DNA of 64,000 nt from Pelomonas sp963422775 (GTDB taxonomy: Bacteria > Pseudomonadota > Gammaproteobacteria > Burkholderiales > Burkholderiaceae_C). Position 1 is the stretch's first letter. Each line of letters opens with the position of its first letter. Position numbers and translations under genes: made by a program. This document shows positions 18,753 through 25,764 of the stretch, piece by piece. The DNA lies in contig CAUJSJ030000094.1 of NCBI GenBank assembly GCA_963422775.4, positions 7,733-71,732 on the forward strand, read 5' to 3'. The notes under the pieces are model-generated. The model was not told the origin of the DNA and did not search any database. It was given only the letters and a program-made list of their open reading frames with translations.

Positions 18753-18792
18753 GGGAATCTCCCAAGAGAAAACACCCAAACATTACTACCCT

Positions 18793-18815
18793 GTAAAACT
18801 TTACCGAAGCGTAAA
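18793..18815. promoter_or_regulatory. Candidate operator between preT and the TetR regulator
   Basis: Alternating half-sites GTAAA (18793-18797), TTTAC (18800-18804) and GTAAA (18811-18815) give two overlapping inverted repeats in an A/T-rich island inside an otherwise G+C-rich region. They sit in the 106-bp divergent intergenic space, where a RutR-type repressor would control both directions. This is pattern-based; it does not look like the E. coli RutR box. Confidence 0.45.
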
Positions 18816-18858
18816 AACCCGCAGGGCCGGCTTGGTGCGCCCCGTCAAAATGCGGTGC

Positions 18859-19494
18859 ATGACCGACATCGCTACCGTGACGCGCACCCCGCGCGCCGCC
18901 ACCCTGCGCAAGCAGGAGGCCATCCTGGCTGAGGCCGAGCGCCAGTTCGCGCGCTTTGGCTTCGAGGGCGTCAGCCTGGACAGCATCGCTGCGGTGCTGG
19001 ATCTGTCCCGCCAGAACCTGCTCTACCACTGGCCCAGCAAGGAAGATCTCTACCGCGCCGTGCTGGACAGCGTCATGGGCGAGTGGATGGCCAACATGAA
19101 CGCCATCGCCGAGGCCTCCGAGCCCAAGGCGGCCATCGAGAGCTATGTGGCCGACAAGCTGCGCTTCAGCCGCGAGCGGCCCAGCGGCAACGCCGTCTTC
19201 ACGCGCGAGATCATGGCCGGCGCGCCGCGCTACACCGACGTGCTGCGCGCCCAGGTCATGCCGCTGCTGCATGCCGACGTCGAGCGCTTCGAGTGCTGGG
19301 CGGCCGAGGGCCTGATCCAGCAGGTCGACTTCACGCACCTGATGTTCCTCATCTGGTCGTCCACCCAGGCCTACGCCGACCTGGCGCCGCAGTTCGCCCT
19401 CTACATGGGCAAGCCGCGGCTGGAGGAGGCCGACTTCGAGGCGGCGCGCCAGCTGATCACGAGCCTGATCTGGCGGAGTCTGCAGATCGCATGA
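18859..19494 (+). CDS. TetR family regulator, RutR-like
   Basis: 211 residues starting MTDIATVTRT. The N-terminal TetR helix-turn-helix is clear (VSLDSIAAVLDLSRQNLLYH and WPSKEDLYRAVLDSVM). The C-terminal part, with IMAGAPRYTDVL and MFLIWSSTQAYAD, resembles the RutR/YcdC ligand domain. RutR proteins sense uracil or thymine and control pyrimidine use. Here the gene is divergent from preT, so it very probably represses the preTA-mmsA-hydA-hyuC operon. It is coupled by a 4-bp overlap to a small exported SnoaL-like protein. Confidence 0.9.
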   Translation: MTDIATVTRTPRAATLRKQEAILAEAERQFARFGFEGVSLDSIAAVLDLSRQNLLYHWPSKEDLYRAVLDSVMGEWMANMNAIAEASEPKAAIESYVADKLRFSRERPSGNAVFTREIMAGAPRYTDVLRAQVMPLLHADVERFECWAAEGLIQQVDFTHLMFLIWSSTQAYADLAPQFALYMGKPRLEEADFEAARQLITSLIWRSLQIA

Positions 19495-19940
19495 AAAGAA
19501 GGCTTGCCCTCGTGGCGGTTGCCTGGGCGAGCTTCGCGTTCGCCGCGCCGCCCGCCGATCTTTCCGCCCGGCTCAAGGCCCAGGCCGAAGCCTGGGACCG
19601 GGCCATCGTCGCCAAGGACCGCGCCGCCATCGAAGCCAACATGGCGCCCGACTTCCGCCAGATCGACGGCCGCGGCGATGTCGAGACCCGGGCCAGCTTC
19701 GTCGAAGGGCTGGTCTCGCGCGACCTCGTCCTCGACCCCTACACCGTCGAGGACTTCGAGGTGCGCGTCTACGGCGACACGGCCCTGCTCAGCGGCCGCA
19801 CGCGCATGACGGGCCGCTACCAGGGCCAGGCCTTCAAGAGCCACTACCGCTACATCGACATCTACGTGAAGCGCGCCGGGGCCTGGAAGATCGTCAGCGT
19901 GCAGATCAGCCGCATCCCCGAACCCGACAAGCAGCCCTGA
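19491..19940 (+). CDS. Exported SnoaL/NTF2-like (DUF4440-type) protein
   Basis: 149 residues with a signal peptide (MKRRLALVAVAWASFAFA) and one cone-shaped NTF2-like domain: helix WDRAIVAKDRAAIEANMAPD, then strands around DTALLSGRTRMTGRYQGQ and AWKIVSVQISRI. Such domains serve as binding pockets or weak enzymes; the ligand is unknown. The start is fixed by the ATGA overlap with the TetR gene. Co-translation with the pyrimidine regulator may be coincidental. Confidence 0.85.
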   Translation: MKRRLALVAVAWASFAFAAPPADLSARLKAQAEAWDRAIVAKDRAAIEANMAPDFRQIDGRGDVETRASFVEGLVSRDLVLDPYTVEDFEVRVYGDTALLSGRTRMTGRYQGQAFKSHYRYIDIYVKRAGAWKIVSVQISRIPEPDKQP

Positions 19941-19999
19941 CCGGGGGATCGCACCACTTTCTGCGCAGGTGCGGTCATGCCCTCGCCTAAGCTGGCGCC

Positions 20000-20410
20000 A
20001 TGTCCCTGCACAGCCTGCTCGCCGACACCCTGGCCCGCCGCCGCGCCGTCAATCCGGCGTACTCGCTGCGCGCTTTTGCGCAGTCGCTGGGCGTGCACCA
20101 CGCCACGCTGACTCGGCTGCTGGCCGGCCGCACCATCGCCACCGGCCGTTGCGTGCAGCGCCTGGGCCGTCGCCTTGGGCTGAGCGACGGCGAGCTGCAG
20201 CTGCTCGGCCTGGCCGAGGCGCGTCGCGGTGTCTGCCGGGCCATCTCGCGGCGCGACTTCCGTCCCGACTCCCGCTGGCTGGCTGCGATGACCGGCCTGC
20301 CGCTGGACGCCGTCAACGTTGCGTTGCAGCGCCTGCTGGTCGACCGCGTCCTCGTCATGCGCGGCCGCGGCGACTGGCAACTCCAATCCCCTACCGAGGA
20401 CCCTCGATGA
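20000..20410 (+). CDS. Small HTH protein resembling the TIGR02147 N-terminus
   Basis: 136 residues, DNA-binding in appearance. The stretch NPAYSLRAFAQSLGVHHATL, then TRLLAGRTIATG, is an XRE-like helix-turn-helix of the kind that opens TIGR02147 proteins. A second winged-helix-like part (ALQRLLVDRVLVMRGRGDW) ends the protein. Full TIGR02147 proteins are about twice this length, so this is a short form. It overlaps the following VOC gene by 4 bp, so it may regulate or work with it. Confidence 0.72.
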   Translation: MSLHSLLADTLARRRAVNPAYSLRAFAQSLGVHHATLTRLLAGRTIATGRCVQRLGRRLGLSDGELQLLGLAEARRGVCRAISRRDFRPDSRWLAAMTGLPLDAVNVALQRLLVDRVLVMRGRGDWQLQSPTEDPR

Positions 20411-20766
20411 ACGCTCCCGTCACGCATTGGCAGATCGTCACCCCCGACCCTGAGCGGGCCGCGCAGTTCTACGGCCGCGTGTTCGGCTGGGCCATCACCG
20501 CCCACAACGCGATGGGCTACCGCGAGATCCCGGCCGCGCCGGGCGGCATTCCGGGCGGTATCTGGCCCGCACCGCCCGGTGTGCCCAGCAGCGTGCAGGT
20601 CTTCGTCAGCGTGCCCGACGTGGCTGCGACCGTCGCCACCGCAACGGCCGAAGGCGCCAGCGTCATCGTGCCCGTCACGGCCCTGCCGGATGGCGACGTG
20701 ATGGCCGTGCTGCTGGACCCGCTGGGCATGGCCGTCGGCCTGATGCAGAGCCACAAGGCGGGCTGA
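20407..20766 (+). CDS. VOC superfamily protein
   Basis: 119 residues of the small VOC type (WQIVTPDPERAAQFYGRVFG and, near the C-terminus, VLLDPLGMAVGLMQ). The middle has a Gly/Pro-rich loop (IPAAPGGIPGGIWPAPPGVP) seen in single-domain glyoxalase-like proteins of this subgroup. The usual C-terminal metal Glu is replaced around GMAVGL, so it may not bind metal. It is coupled by ATGA overlap to the HTH gene upstream; the function is unknown. Confidence 0.83.
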   Translation: MNAPVTHWQIVTPDPERAAQFYGRVFGWAITAHNAMGYREIPAAPGGIPGGIWPAPPGVPSSVQVFVSVPDVAATVATATAEGASVIVPVTALPDGDVMAVLLDPLGMAVGLMQSHKAG

Positions 20767-20839
20767 ACAAGCCGGGCGGCGCGCACCGCTCGGCGCCCGC
20801 ATGGCGCCGAAGGCCGCCTGCGGATCGCCCATGTGCCTT

Positions 20840-21625
20840 TCACCCGCGCCGCTTCAGCCGATGCAGGGCGATGCCGCTGCACAGGACCGTGAACCCCAGC
20901 AGCACCGCGATGGCCATCTCCGGCGCGATCCAGCGGAACTTGTCGACACCGCCCGCGGCGAACACGAGCTGGTTGAGGTGGAACTGCGGCCAGAACGGCG
21001 CCTGGAAGTGCATGGACTTGGGCAGCGGGAAGAACACACCCGACAGGTAGAGCCCCGGCAGGTAGAGCAGGTGGGCGTAGGCCGGCGCGGCCGAGCCGCT
21101 GGCCAGCGCACCCACCATCACGCCCAGTGCGCAAAAGGGGATGGCACCGGCCACCAGCACGGCGCTCATGGCCGCGAGCTGGCCGGCCGTCAGCATCGCC
21201 TGGCCGCTGATCGCCGTGACGACGAGGAGGGGCAGGTAGGCGATCAGACCCGTGACGACGCCAGCGACGATCTTGGCCGTGAGCCAGGCACCGGGCGGTG
21301 CGGGCTGGGCGCGCTTGAGCGTCAGCAGGCCGAGCTCGCGCTCCATCGCGATGGACGGGCAGGTGGCGAACACGGCGGCCATGGTCACGGCCATCAGCGA
21401 GAAGCCGGCGAACATGAAGCGGGCGGCGTCCGGGTCCTTGGCGGTCTGCTCGCCGGCCACGGCGAAGGCGAACAGCAGGTAGAGGGCCACGGGCAGCACG
21501 AACATCGGCAGCGCGAAGGCCGGCGCGCGCAGCAGGCGCAGCAGTTCGAGGCGGATCTCGACGATGTAGGGCGACGCCGCGCGCTTCGGCGCTGCGACGT
21601 CCAGGCGGTGGGTCAAGGTGGTCAT
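20840..21625 (-). CDS. ABC-2 type transporter permease
   Basis: 261 residues with about six hydrophobic segments (FALPMFVLPVALYLLFAFAV, MAVTMAAVFATC, VVTGLIAYLPLLVVTAI, HLLYLPGLYLSGVFF). The typical ABC-2 motif region MERELGLLTLKRAQP lies after the second segment. It pairs with the ATPase domain of the upstream fused protein, whose stop it overlaps by 4 bp, to make an exporter or membrane-perturbing ABC system. The substrate is unknown. It is the last gene of the GntR-led operon. Confidence 0.88.
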   Translation of the reverse strand: MTTLTHRLDVAAPKRAASPYIVEIRLELLRLLRAPAFALPMFVLPVALYLLFAFAVAGEQTAKDPDAARFMFAGFSLMAVTMAAVFATCPSIAMERELGLLTLKRAQPAPPGAWLTAKIVAGVVTGLIAYLPLLVVTAISGQAMLTAGQLAAMSAVLVAGAIPFCALGVMVGALASGSAAPAYAHLLYLPGLYLSGVFFPLPKSMHFQAPFWPQFHLNQLVFAAGGVDKFRWIAPEMAIAVLLGFTVLCSGIALHRLKRRG

Positions 21626-23718
21626 GCGGCCTCCCGGGTCAGTTCGTTGAACGCATCGTTGAGCCCGGCCTGGCGGACTTCCAGGCGCGAGAGCTGAGGG
21701 TCGGCCGCGAGCAGCTTGCGCACGACGGCCTCGGCATCGGTGGCGACGATGGCGAGCTGGTCGTGGTCGCGGCTCACGTCCACCACGCCAGGCCACCGGC
21801 GAACGTCGCCGGGCACCACCGAGGTCTCGCAGCGGATGTGCCGGCGCGACACCAGCGCGCGCATCTCGTCCACGCTGCCCGAGGCGACGACCCGGCCCTT
21901 GCCGAGCACGGCCACGCGGGTCGCCAGCGCCTCGGCTTCTTCGAGGTAATGCGTCGTCAGCAGGATGGAGCAGCCCTCACGCAGCAGCGCGCGGATGTTG
22001 GCCCACATCACTTCGCGGGCCTGGATGTCGAGGCCGACGGTGGGCTCGTCCAGGAACAGCACTTTCGGCTGGCCGCAGATGGCGATGGCGAACTGCACTT
22101 GCCGCTTCTGGCCGCCGGAGAGCTTGCCGTAGGGCCGGCTCGCCAGTGCCGTGATGCCGGCGCGCGCCAGCGCGTCCTTCACGCTGAGCGGTTGCGCGTA
22201 ATAGCTGGCCGACAGCGCGACGAGCTCGTGGACCTTCAGGTCCTTGGGGCATTCGACGTCCTGCATCATGACGCCCAGCCCCTGGCGCCGCGCGATCTCC
22301 TGCGGCGAGCCGCCGAGCAGCTTGACGATGCCCGCGTCGGCGTCGTGCAGGCCCAGCCACAGCGAGATGGCGGTGGACTTGCCGGCGCCGTTGGGGCCCA
22401 GCAGCGCGAGCAACTCGCCGCGCTTCAGCTCCAGGTCGACGCCGCTCAGCGCCTCCAGCTTGCCGTAGCGCTTGGACACGCCGCGCAGAGATGCGACGAC
22501 TTCGTCATGCGCCGCCGTCTCGACCGGAGCCGCTGCAACGGCGTGCCGTGGGTACGACCGGCCGTTGAGCACCTTGCCGATGACGGTGGACCGCACCAGC
22601 CAGTGATAGCTCAGCAGCAGCATGGCCAGGCTCGTCAGCACGACGAACGGGAACTTCACGCCCCAGTGCAAAGGCCAGTCACCCACCCAGACCTGCAGGG
22701 CCATCACGAGCGGGAGGTGGGCGAGGTAGATCCAGTACGAGGCATCGGCGATGTAGCGGCGCCATGCGCTGTGGCCCGACAGGAAACGCAGCGCCAGCCC
22801 GGTGATGGCAAACACCCAGGCCCACACCGACACGCCGAAGGCCAGCGCAAAGGCGGTCTTGGGGCCGTCCGGCATGCCGAAGGTCGGTTGCGTCTTGAGG
22901 ATGTATAGACAAGTCGCCGAGGCCGCAGCCGCGAGCACGAGGTGGGGCAGCCAGCGCGCGGTGATGGCCGCAAGCGCGCCGCTGGAGCGGTGCACCAGCC
23001 AGCCAAATGCAAAGGCGGTGCCAAAGCCGACAGTGGCGGGCAGCTGCGGGATCAGCGACTGGTCGGGCGTGGGGATGCCCAGCCAGGGGAACCACGTCGG
23101 CGTGGCCAACAGGCTGGCGACCAGCGGCAGCCCGAGCAGCAATGTGGCGGCACCCCAGCGCACCGAGCCGGCCACAGCGCGGTCGATGAAGCCGCGCAAA
23201 ACCTGGCCCCGGTCCAGCGCCGCGACGACGCTGCGTACCAGCAGCGCTCCTGCGTACAGCCACAGCAACTGGTACAGGAACCACAGGTGAAAGAGCGGCA
23301 GCGCGCCGAAGGTCTTGGGCATCTCCGGCGGCGCGGGCGGCGCGCCGTTGAAGACCTTCTGCATGCCCCGCCCCCACACGAAGATGATGGCGACGAACAG
23401 CAGCGGCCAGCCGACGACCATCGGCACGGCGATGCGCTTGCCGCGGTTGGCCCAGAAGCCGGCGGTGCCGAGCTTTCCGTGCAGCAGCCGCGCGAAATAG
23501 CCGGCGATGAAGAAGAACAGCGTCATGCGGAAGCTGTGCGCCACAAAGCCTGCGTCGCCCAGGAAGGCGCTGGGCGAGTTGTCGTTCATCGCCCATAGGC
23601 CTTTCGGGATGCCGGGGATGAAGGACATGCTGGCGTGGAAGGCGACGCCCAGCAAAAGGGCAAAGCTGCGCACTGCGTCGAGGGCGTGCAGCCTCTCGCC
23701 GTTGGGTTGGGTGGTCAT
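21622..23718 (-). CDS. Fusion of an acyltransferase-3-like membrane domain and an ABC transporter ATPase
   Basis: One uninterrupted 698-codon frame. Residues about 8-395 are a multi-spanning acyltransferase (OpgC/NodX-like). It opens LHALDAVRSFALLLGVAFHA, where the family usually has a conserved Asp-Arg pair followed by His, and continues with MTLFFFIAGYFARLL and YWIYLAHLPLVMALQVWVG. A linker of about 20 residues (AVAAAPVETAAHDE) leads to a complete ABC ATPase (about 412-698): Walker A GPNGAGKST near 440, signature LSGGQKRQ near 534, Walker B VLFLDEPTVGLD near 557, and switch His in TTHYLEE. The start MTTQPNGERL has TAGGAG upstream. The two parts are normally separate proteins. Confidence 0.87.
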   Translation of the reverse strand: MTTQPNGERLHALDAVRSFALLLGVAFHASMSFIPGIPKGLWAMNDNSPSAFLGDAGFVAHSFRMTLFFFIAGYFARLLHGKLGTAGFWANRGKRIAVPMVVGWPLLFVAIIFVWGRGMQKVFNGAPPAPPEMPKTFGALPLFHLWFLYQLLWLYAGALLVRSVVAALDRGQVLRGFIDRAVAGSVRWGAATLLLGLPLVASLLATPTWFPWLGIPTPDQSLIPQLPATVGFGTAFAFGWLVHRSSGALAAITARWLPHLVLAAAASATCLYILKTQPTFGMPDGPKTAFALAFGVSVWAWVFAITGLALRFLSGHSAWRRYIADASYWIYLAHLPLVMALQVWVGDWPLHWGVKFPFVVLTSLAMLLLSYHWLVRSTVIGKVLNGRSYPRHAVAAAPVETAAHDEVVASLRGVSKRYGKLEALSGVDLELKRGELLALLGPNGAGKSTAISLWLGLHDADAGIVKLLGGSPQEIARRQGLGVMMQDVECPKDLKVHELVALSASYYAQPLSVKDALARAGITALASRPYGKLSGGQKRQVQFAIAICGQPKVLFLDEPTVGLDIQAREVMWANIRALLREGCSILLTTHYLEEAEALATRVAVLGKGRVVASGSVDEMRALVSRRHIRCETSVVPGDVRRWPGVVDVSRDHDQLAIVATDAEAVVRKLLAADPQLSRLEVRQAGLNDAFNELTREAA

Positions 23719-23726
23719 GGGGACTC

Positions 23727-24395
23727 CTAGAGGAAGTCGCGCCGTCGGGCGGCGATGAACAGGGGCAGGGACAGGGCGAGAAGCGTCGCGGCGAGTTCCG
23801 CGACGAGGAGCAGCCAGAACGTGGCGTTCCAGACTGGGGTGGCGGCCTGCATGTACTGCCCCACCTCGGGAATGCGGCCCACGCCCATCATGAAGAGCGA
23901 GACCGACATGTTGGTCAGGATGATGAGCCCGCCCATCGCCGCCTCGGAGGCGATGTGCAGCGCGCCGCACAGCACCAGCGCGAAGTTCAGCAGCAGGAAG
24001 ACGCAGAGCAGCACGGCGTAGGGCAGCAGGCCATCGGCGACGCCAGGCAGCACGAGGATCAGTGCCAGCGCGCCCGCACTCAGCAGCGCCCAAGGCAGCA
24101 GGAAGCAGGCGAGCAGCCCCAGCAGCTTGGCGCGCACGTAGTCGCCCGGGGACAGCGGCAGGCTGAGCATGAAGAGCAGCGAGCGCTCCTTGCGCTCGGA
24201 GGCGACGCCAAACAGCGCCAGCATGACGCCCAGTGCGATGACGGCCGTCAGCCAGACGATGAAGCCGATGTTGAAGCCGACCTCGCCGCTGGCCGCCGTC
24301 AACAGGCCGGCGAAACCCGCGGCCGTGGCCCCGACGAGCAGCCAGCGGTAGACGTAGAGCTCCTTGGCGACGAGCTTGCGTGTGAGCAGGTTCAT
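23727..24395 (-). CDS. ABC-2 type transporter permease
   Basis: 222 residues with about six membrane segments, starting MNLLTRKLVAKELYVYRWLL. The conserved ABC-2 coupling region is VASERKERSLLFMLSLPLS. It is coupled by a 4-bp overlap to the upstream ATPase, which is presumably its partner. It lies 8 bp upstream of the acyltransferase–ATPase fusion. It resembles the YtrC/D-type permeases of GntR-linked exporters; the substrate is unknown. Confidence 0.87.
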   Translation of the reverse strand: MNLLTRKLVAKELYVYRWLLVGATAAGFAGLLTAASGEVGFNIGFIVWLTAVIALGVMLALFGVASERKERSLLFMLSLPLSPGDYVRAKLLGLLACFLLPWALLSAGALALILVLPGVADGLLPYAVLLCVFLLLNFALVLCGALHIASEAAMGGLIILTNMSVSLFMMGVGRIPEVGQYMQAATPVWNATFWLLLVAELAATLLALSLPLFIAARRRDFL

Positions 24396-25279
24396 GAGGG
24401 TCGAGCCTCCCGGCTGTGCATGACGGTGGCGACGAAGACTTCCTCCAGGCTCATGCGGTGCACGTCCTGCACCGGTGTGCCGAGGCGGGCGAGGAAGTCG
24501 TCGCTGAAGCCGTCGACGGTCAGCGTGACGTTGGGGCCGTCGACGTCGCGGTGGACGATCTCGGGCAGTTGCCAATCCGGTGGGCCATCGGGCAAGCGCA
24601 GCTGCAGCGTGCGCCAGCGTTCGAGGAAGTCTTCCTTGTTGTTCGAGGCGACGACGCGGCCGCGGTCGATGAAGGTGATGCGGTCCGAGATGCGCTCCAC
24701 GTCCAGCGTGTTGTGCGACGAGAACAGGATGGCGCGGCTGTCGTCGCGCAGCACGTCCATGAACTCGGTCAGCAGCTCCTGGCGGGCGACCGGGTCCATG
24801 CCCGAGGTGGGTTCGTCCAGCACCAGCAGGCGAGGGCGGCGGGCCAACGCCAGCAGCAGCAGGGCCTTGGCCTGCTCGCCGCTGGACAGGCTCTTGGCCG
24901 CCTGCCCGGCGTGCAGGCCGAAGCGCTTGAGCAGCGTGGCGGCGTAGGCCGCATCCCAGCTCGGATAGACGGAGGCGACGAAGTCCATGTGCCAGGCCAG
25001 CGTCGCCTGCGGCAGCAGCTTCATGTCGTCGCTGACGAAACCCACGTCGGCCTTGGCGGCGGCTTGCTGGCTCGGCATGTCATGGCCCAGCAGGCGGATG
25101 CTGCCGGCATCGGCCGTCAGCATGCCCATCAGCAGCCGGATCGTGGTGCTCTTGCCCGCGCCGTTCGGCCCGACGAGACCCATGATCTGGCCGGGTTCGA
25201 GGTCGAGGGACACGTCTTCCAACGTGAAAAAGCGGAACGCCTTGCGCACGCCCTTCATGTCGATGGCCTTGGCGCTCAT
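24392..25279 (-). CDS. ABC transporter ATP-binding protein (YtrB-like)
   Basis: 295-residue ATPase: Walker A GLVGPNGAGKSTTIRLLMG near residues 35-53, Q-loop region around VGFVSDDMKLLP, signature LSSGEQAK near 130, Walker B LLVLDEPTSGMDP, and switch His in FSSHNTLDVE. A C-terminal extension of about 70 residues is typical of the YtrB subgroup. It sits between its GntR regulator (4-bp overlap) and its permease (4-bp overlap), an arrangement matching the B. subtilis ytr layout. ytr systems often respond to cell-wall-targeting compounds. Confidence 0.92.
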   Translation of the reverse strand: MSAKAIDMKGVRKAFRFFTLEDVSLDLEPGQIMGLVGPNGAGKSTTIRLLMGMLTADAGSIRLLGHDMPSQQAAAKADVGFVSDDMKLLPQATLAWHMDFVASVYPSWDAAYAATLLKRFGLHAGQAAKSLSSGEQAKALLLLALARRPRLLVLDEPTSGMDPVARQELLTEFMDVLRDDSRAILFSSHNTLDVERISDRITFIDRGRVVASNNKEDFLERWRTLQLRLPDGPPDWQLPEIVHRDVDGPNVTLTVDGFSDDFLARLGTPVQDVHRMSLEEVFVATVMHSREARPS

Positions 25280-25665
25280 GGCGTAGGCTCCTGGGTGTTC
25301 AGCGCATCGCGCAGTCGATCGATAAGTTCGGGTTCGGGCATGACGAGGGACCGGGCGATCTCGCCGGCGGCGGCGAGGTGGGTGTCAAGCTGGGCCAGGC
25401 GCATGTCCTTGGCCAGGCCCTGCGCGTCGGCCACGAAGGAGCCTTTGCCGTGGCGGGTGACGATGACGCCTTCGGATTCGAGGTCCAGGTAGGCGCGCTT
25501 GACGGTGATGACGCTGACCCGGAGATCGGCGGCCAGCGCCCGGATGGATGGCAACTCCAGCCCCGCCGGCCAGTCGCCCGCGGCGACGCGCTGGCGGATC
25601 TGCTCGACGATCTGCAGATACATCGGCCGGGCGTCCGTCTGGGAGATGAAAAGACTACTGTGCAT
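25276..25665 (-). CDS. GntR family (YtrA subfamily) transcriptional repressor
   Basis: 129 residues, a short YtrA-type GntR protein. The winged helix (PMYLQIVEQIRQRVAAG, then LPSIRALAADLRVSVITVKR and AYLDLESEGVIVTRHGKG) is followed by a helical tail of about 50 residues rather than a large effector domain. It heads and probably autoregulates the ABC operon. The ATG at 25665 lies inside a palindromic operator and has no ribosome-binding site, so the transcript may be almost leaderless. An in-frame ATG at 25707 lies upstream of the likely promoter and was rejected. Confidence 0.88.
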   Translation of the reverse strand: MHSSLFISQTDARPMYLQIVEQIRQRVAAGDWPAGLELPSIRALAADLRVSVITVKRAYLDLESEGVIVTRHGKGSFVADAQGLAKDMRLAQLDTHLAAAGEIARSLVMPEPELIDRLRDALNTQEPTP

Positions 25666-25693
25666 AATGTGTATACACAGAATATATGCACAG
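25658..25693. promoter_or_regulatory. GntR/YtrA operator with nested palindromes
   Basis: The outer arms CTGTGCATA (25658-25666) and TATGCACAG (25685-25693) are exact inverted repeats. Inside is the perfect 12-bp palindrome TGTGTATACACA (25668-25679), which contains the GTGTA…TACAC half-sites known for YtrA-type repressors. On the minus strand a possible promoter (TTGCCT, 17-bp spacer, TATTCT) overlaps it, so bound repressor would block initiation. Confidence 0.7.
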
Positions 25694-25716
25694 TTCGGCA
25701 AAGGCAAGTTCCAAAT

Positions 25717-25739
25717 GAAAAGAGCGGCCCATGGGCCGC
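25717..25739 (-). terminator. Rho-independent terminator after the HD-like gene
   Basis: GCGGCCC (25724-25730), a 2-nt centre and GGGCCGC (25733-25739) form a perfect 16-bp palindrome. On the minus strand it is followed by TCTTTTC, and it lies 25 bp downstream of the stop at 25765. The 2-nt centre means the loop must open by one or two pairs. Confidence 0.7.
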
Positions 25740-25764
25740 CCTTGTGTGCGATGTCAGCCCTTGT

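Noticed and set aside
19950..19973. CGCACC…GGTGCG inverted repeat before the small HTH gene, reminiscent of an NtrC site
   Set aside because: The 12-bp spacing is wrong for NtrC and no sigma54 promoter follows; it may be a weak hairpin only.
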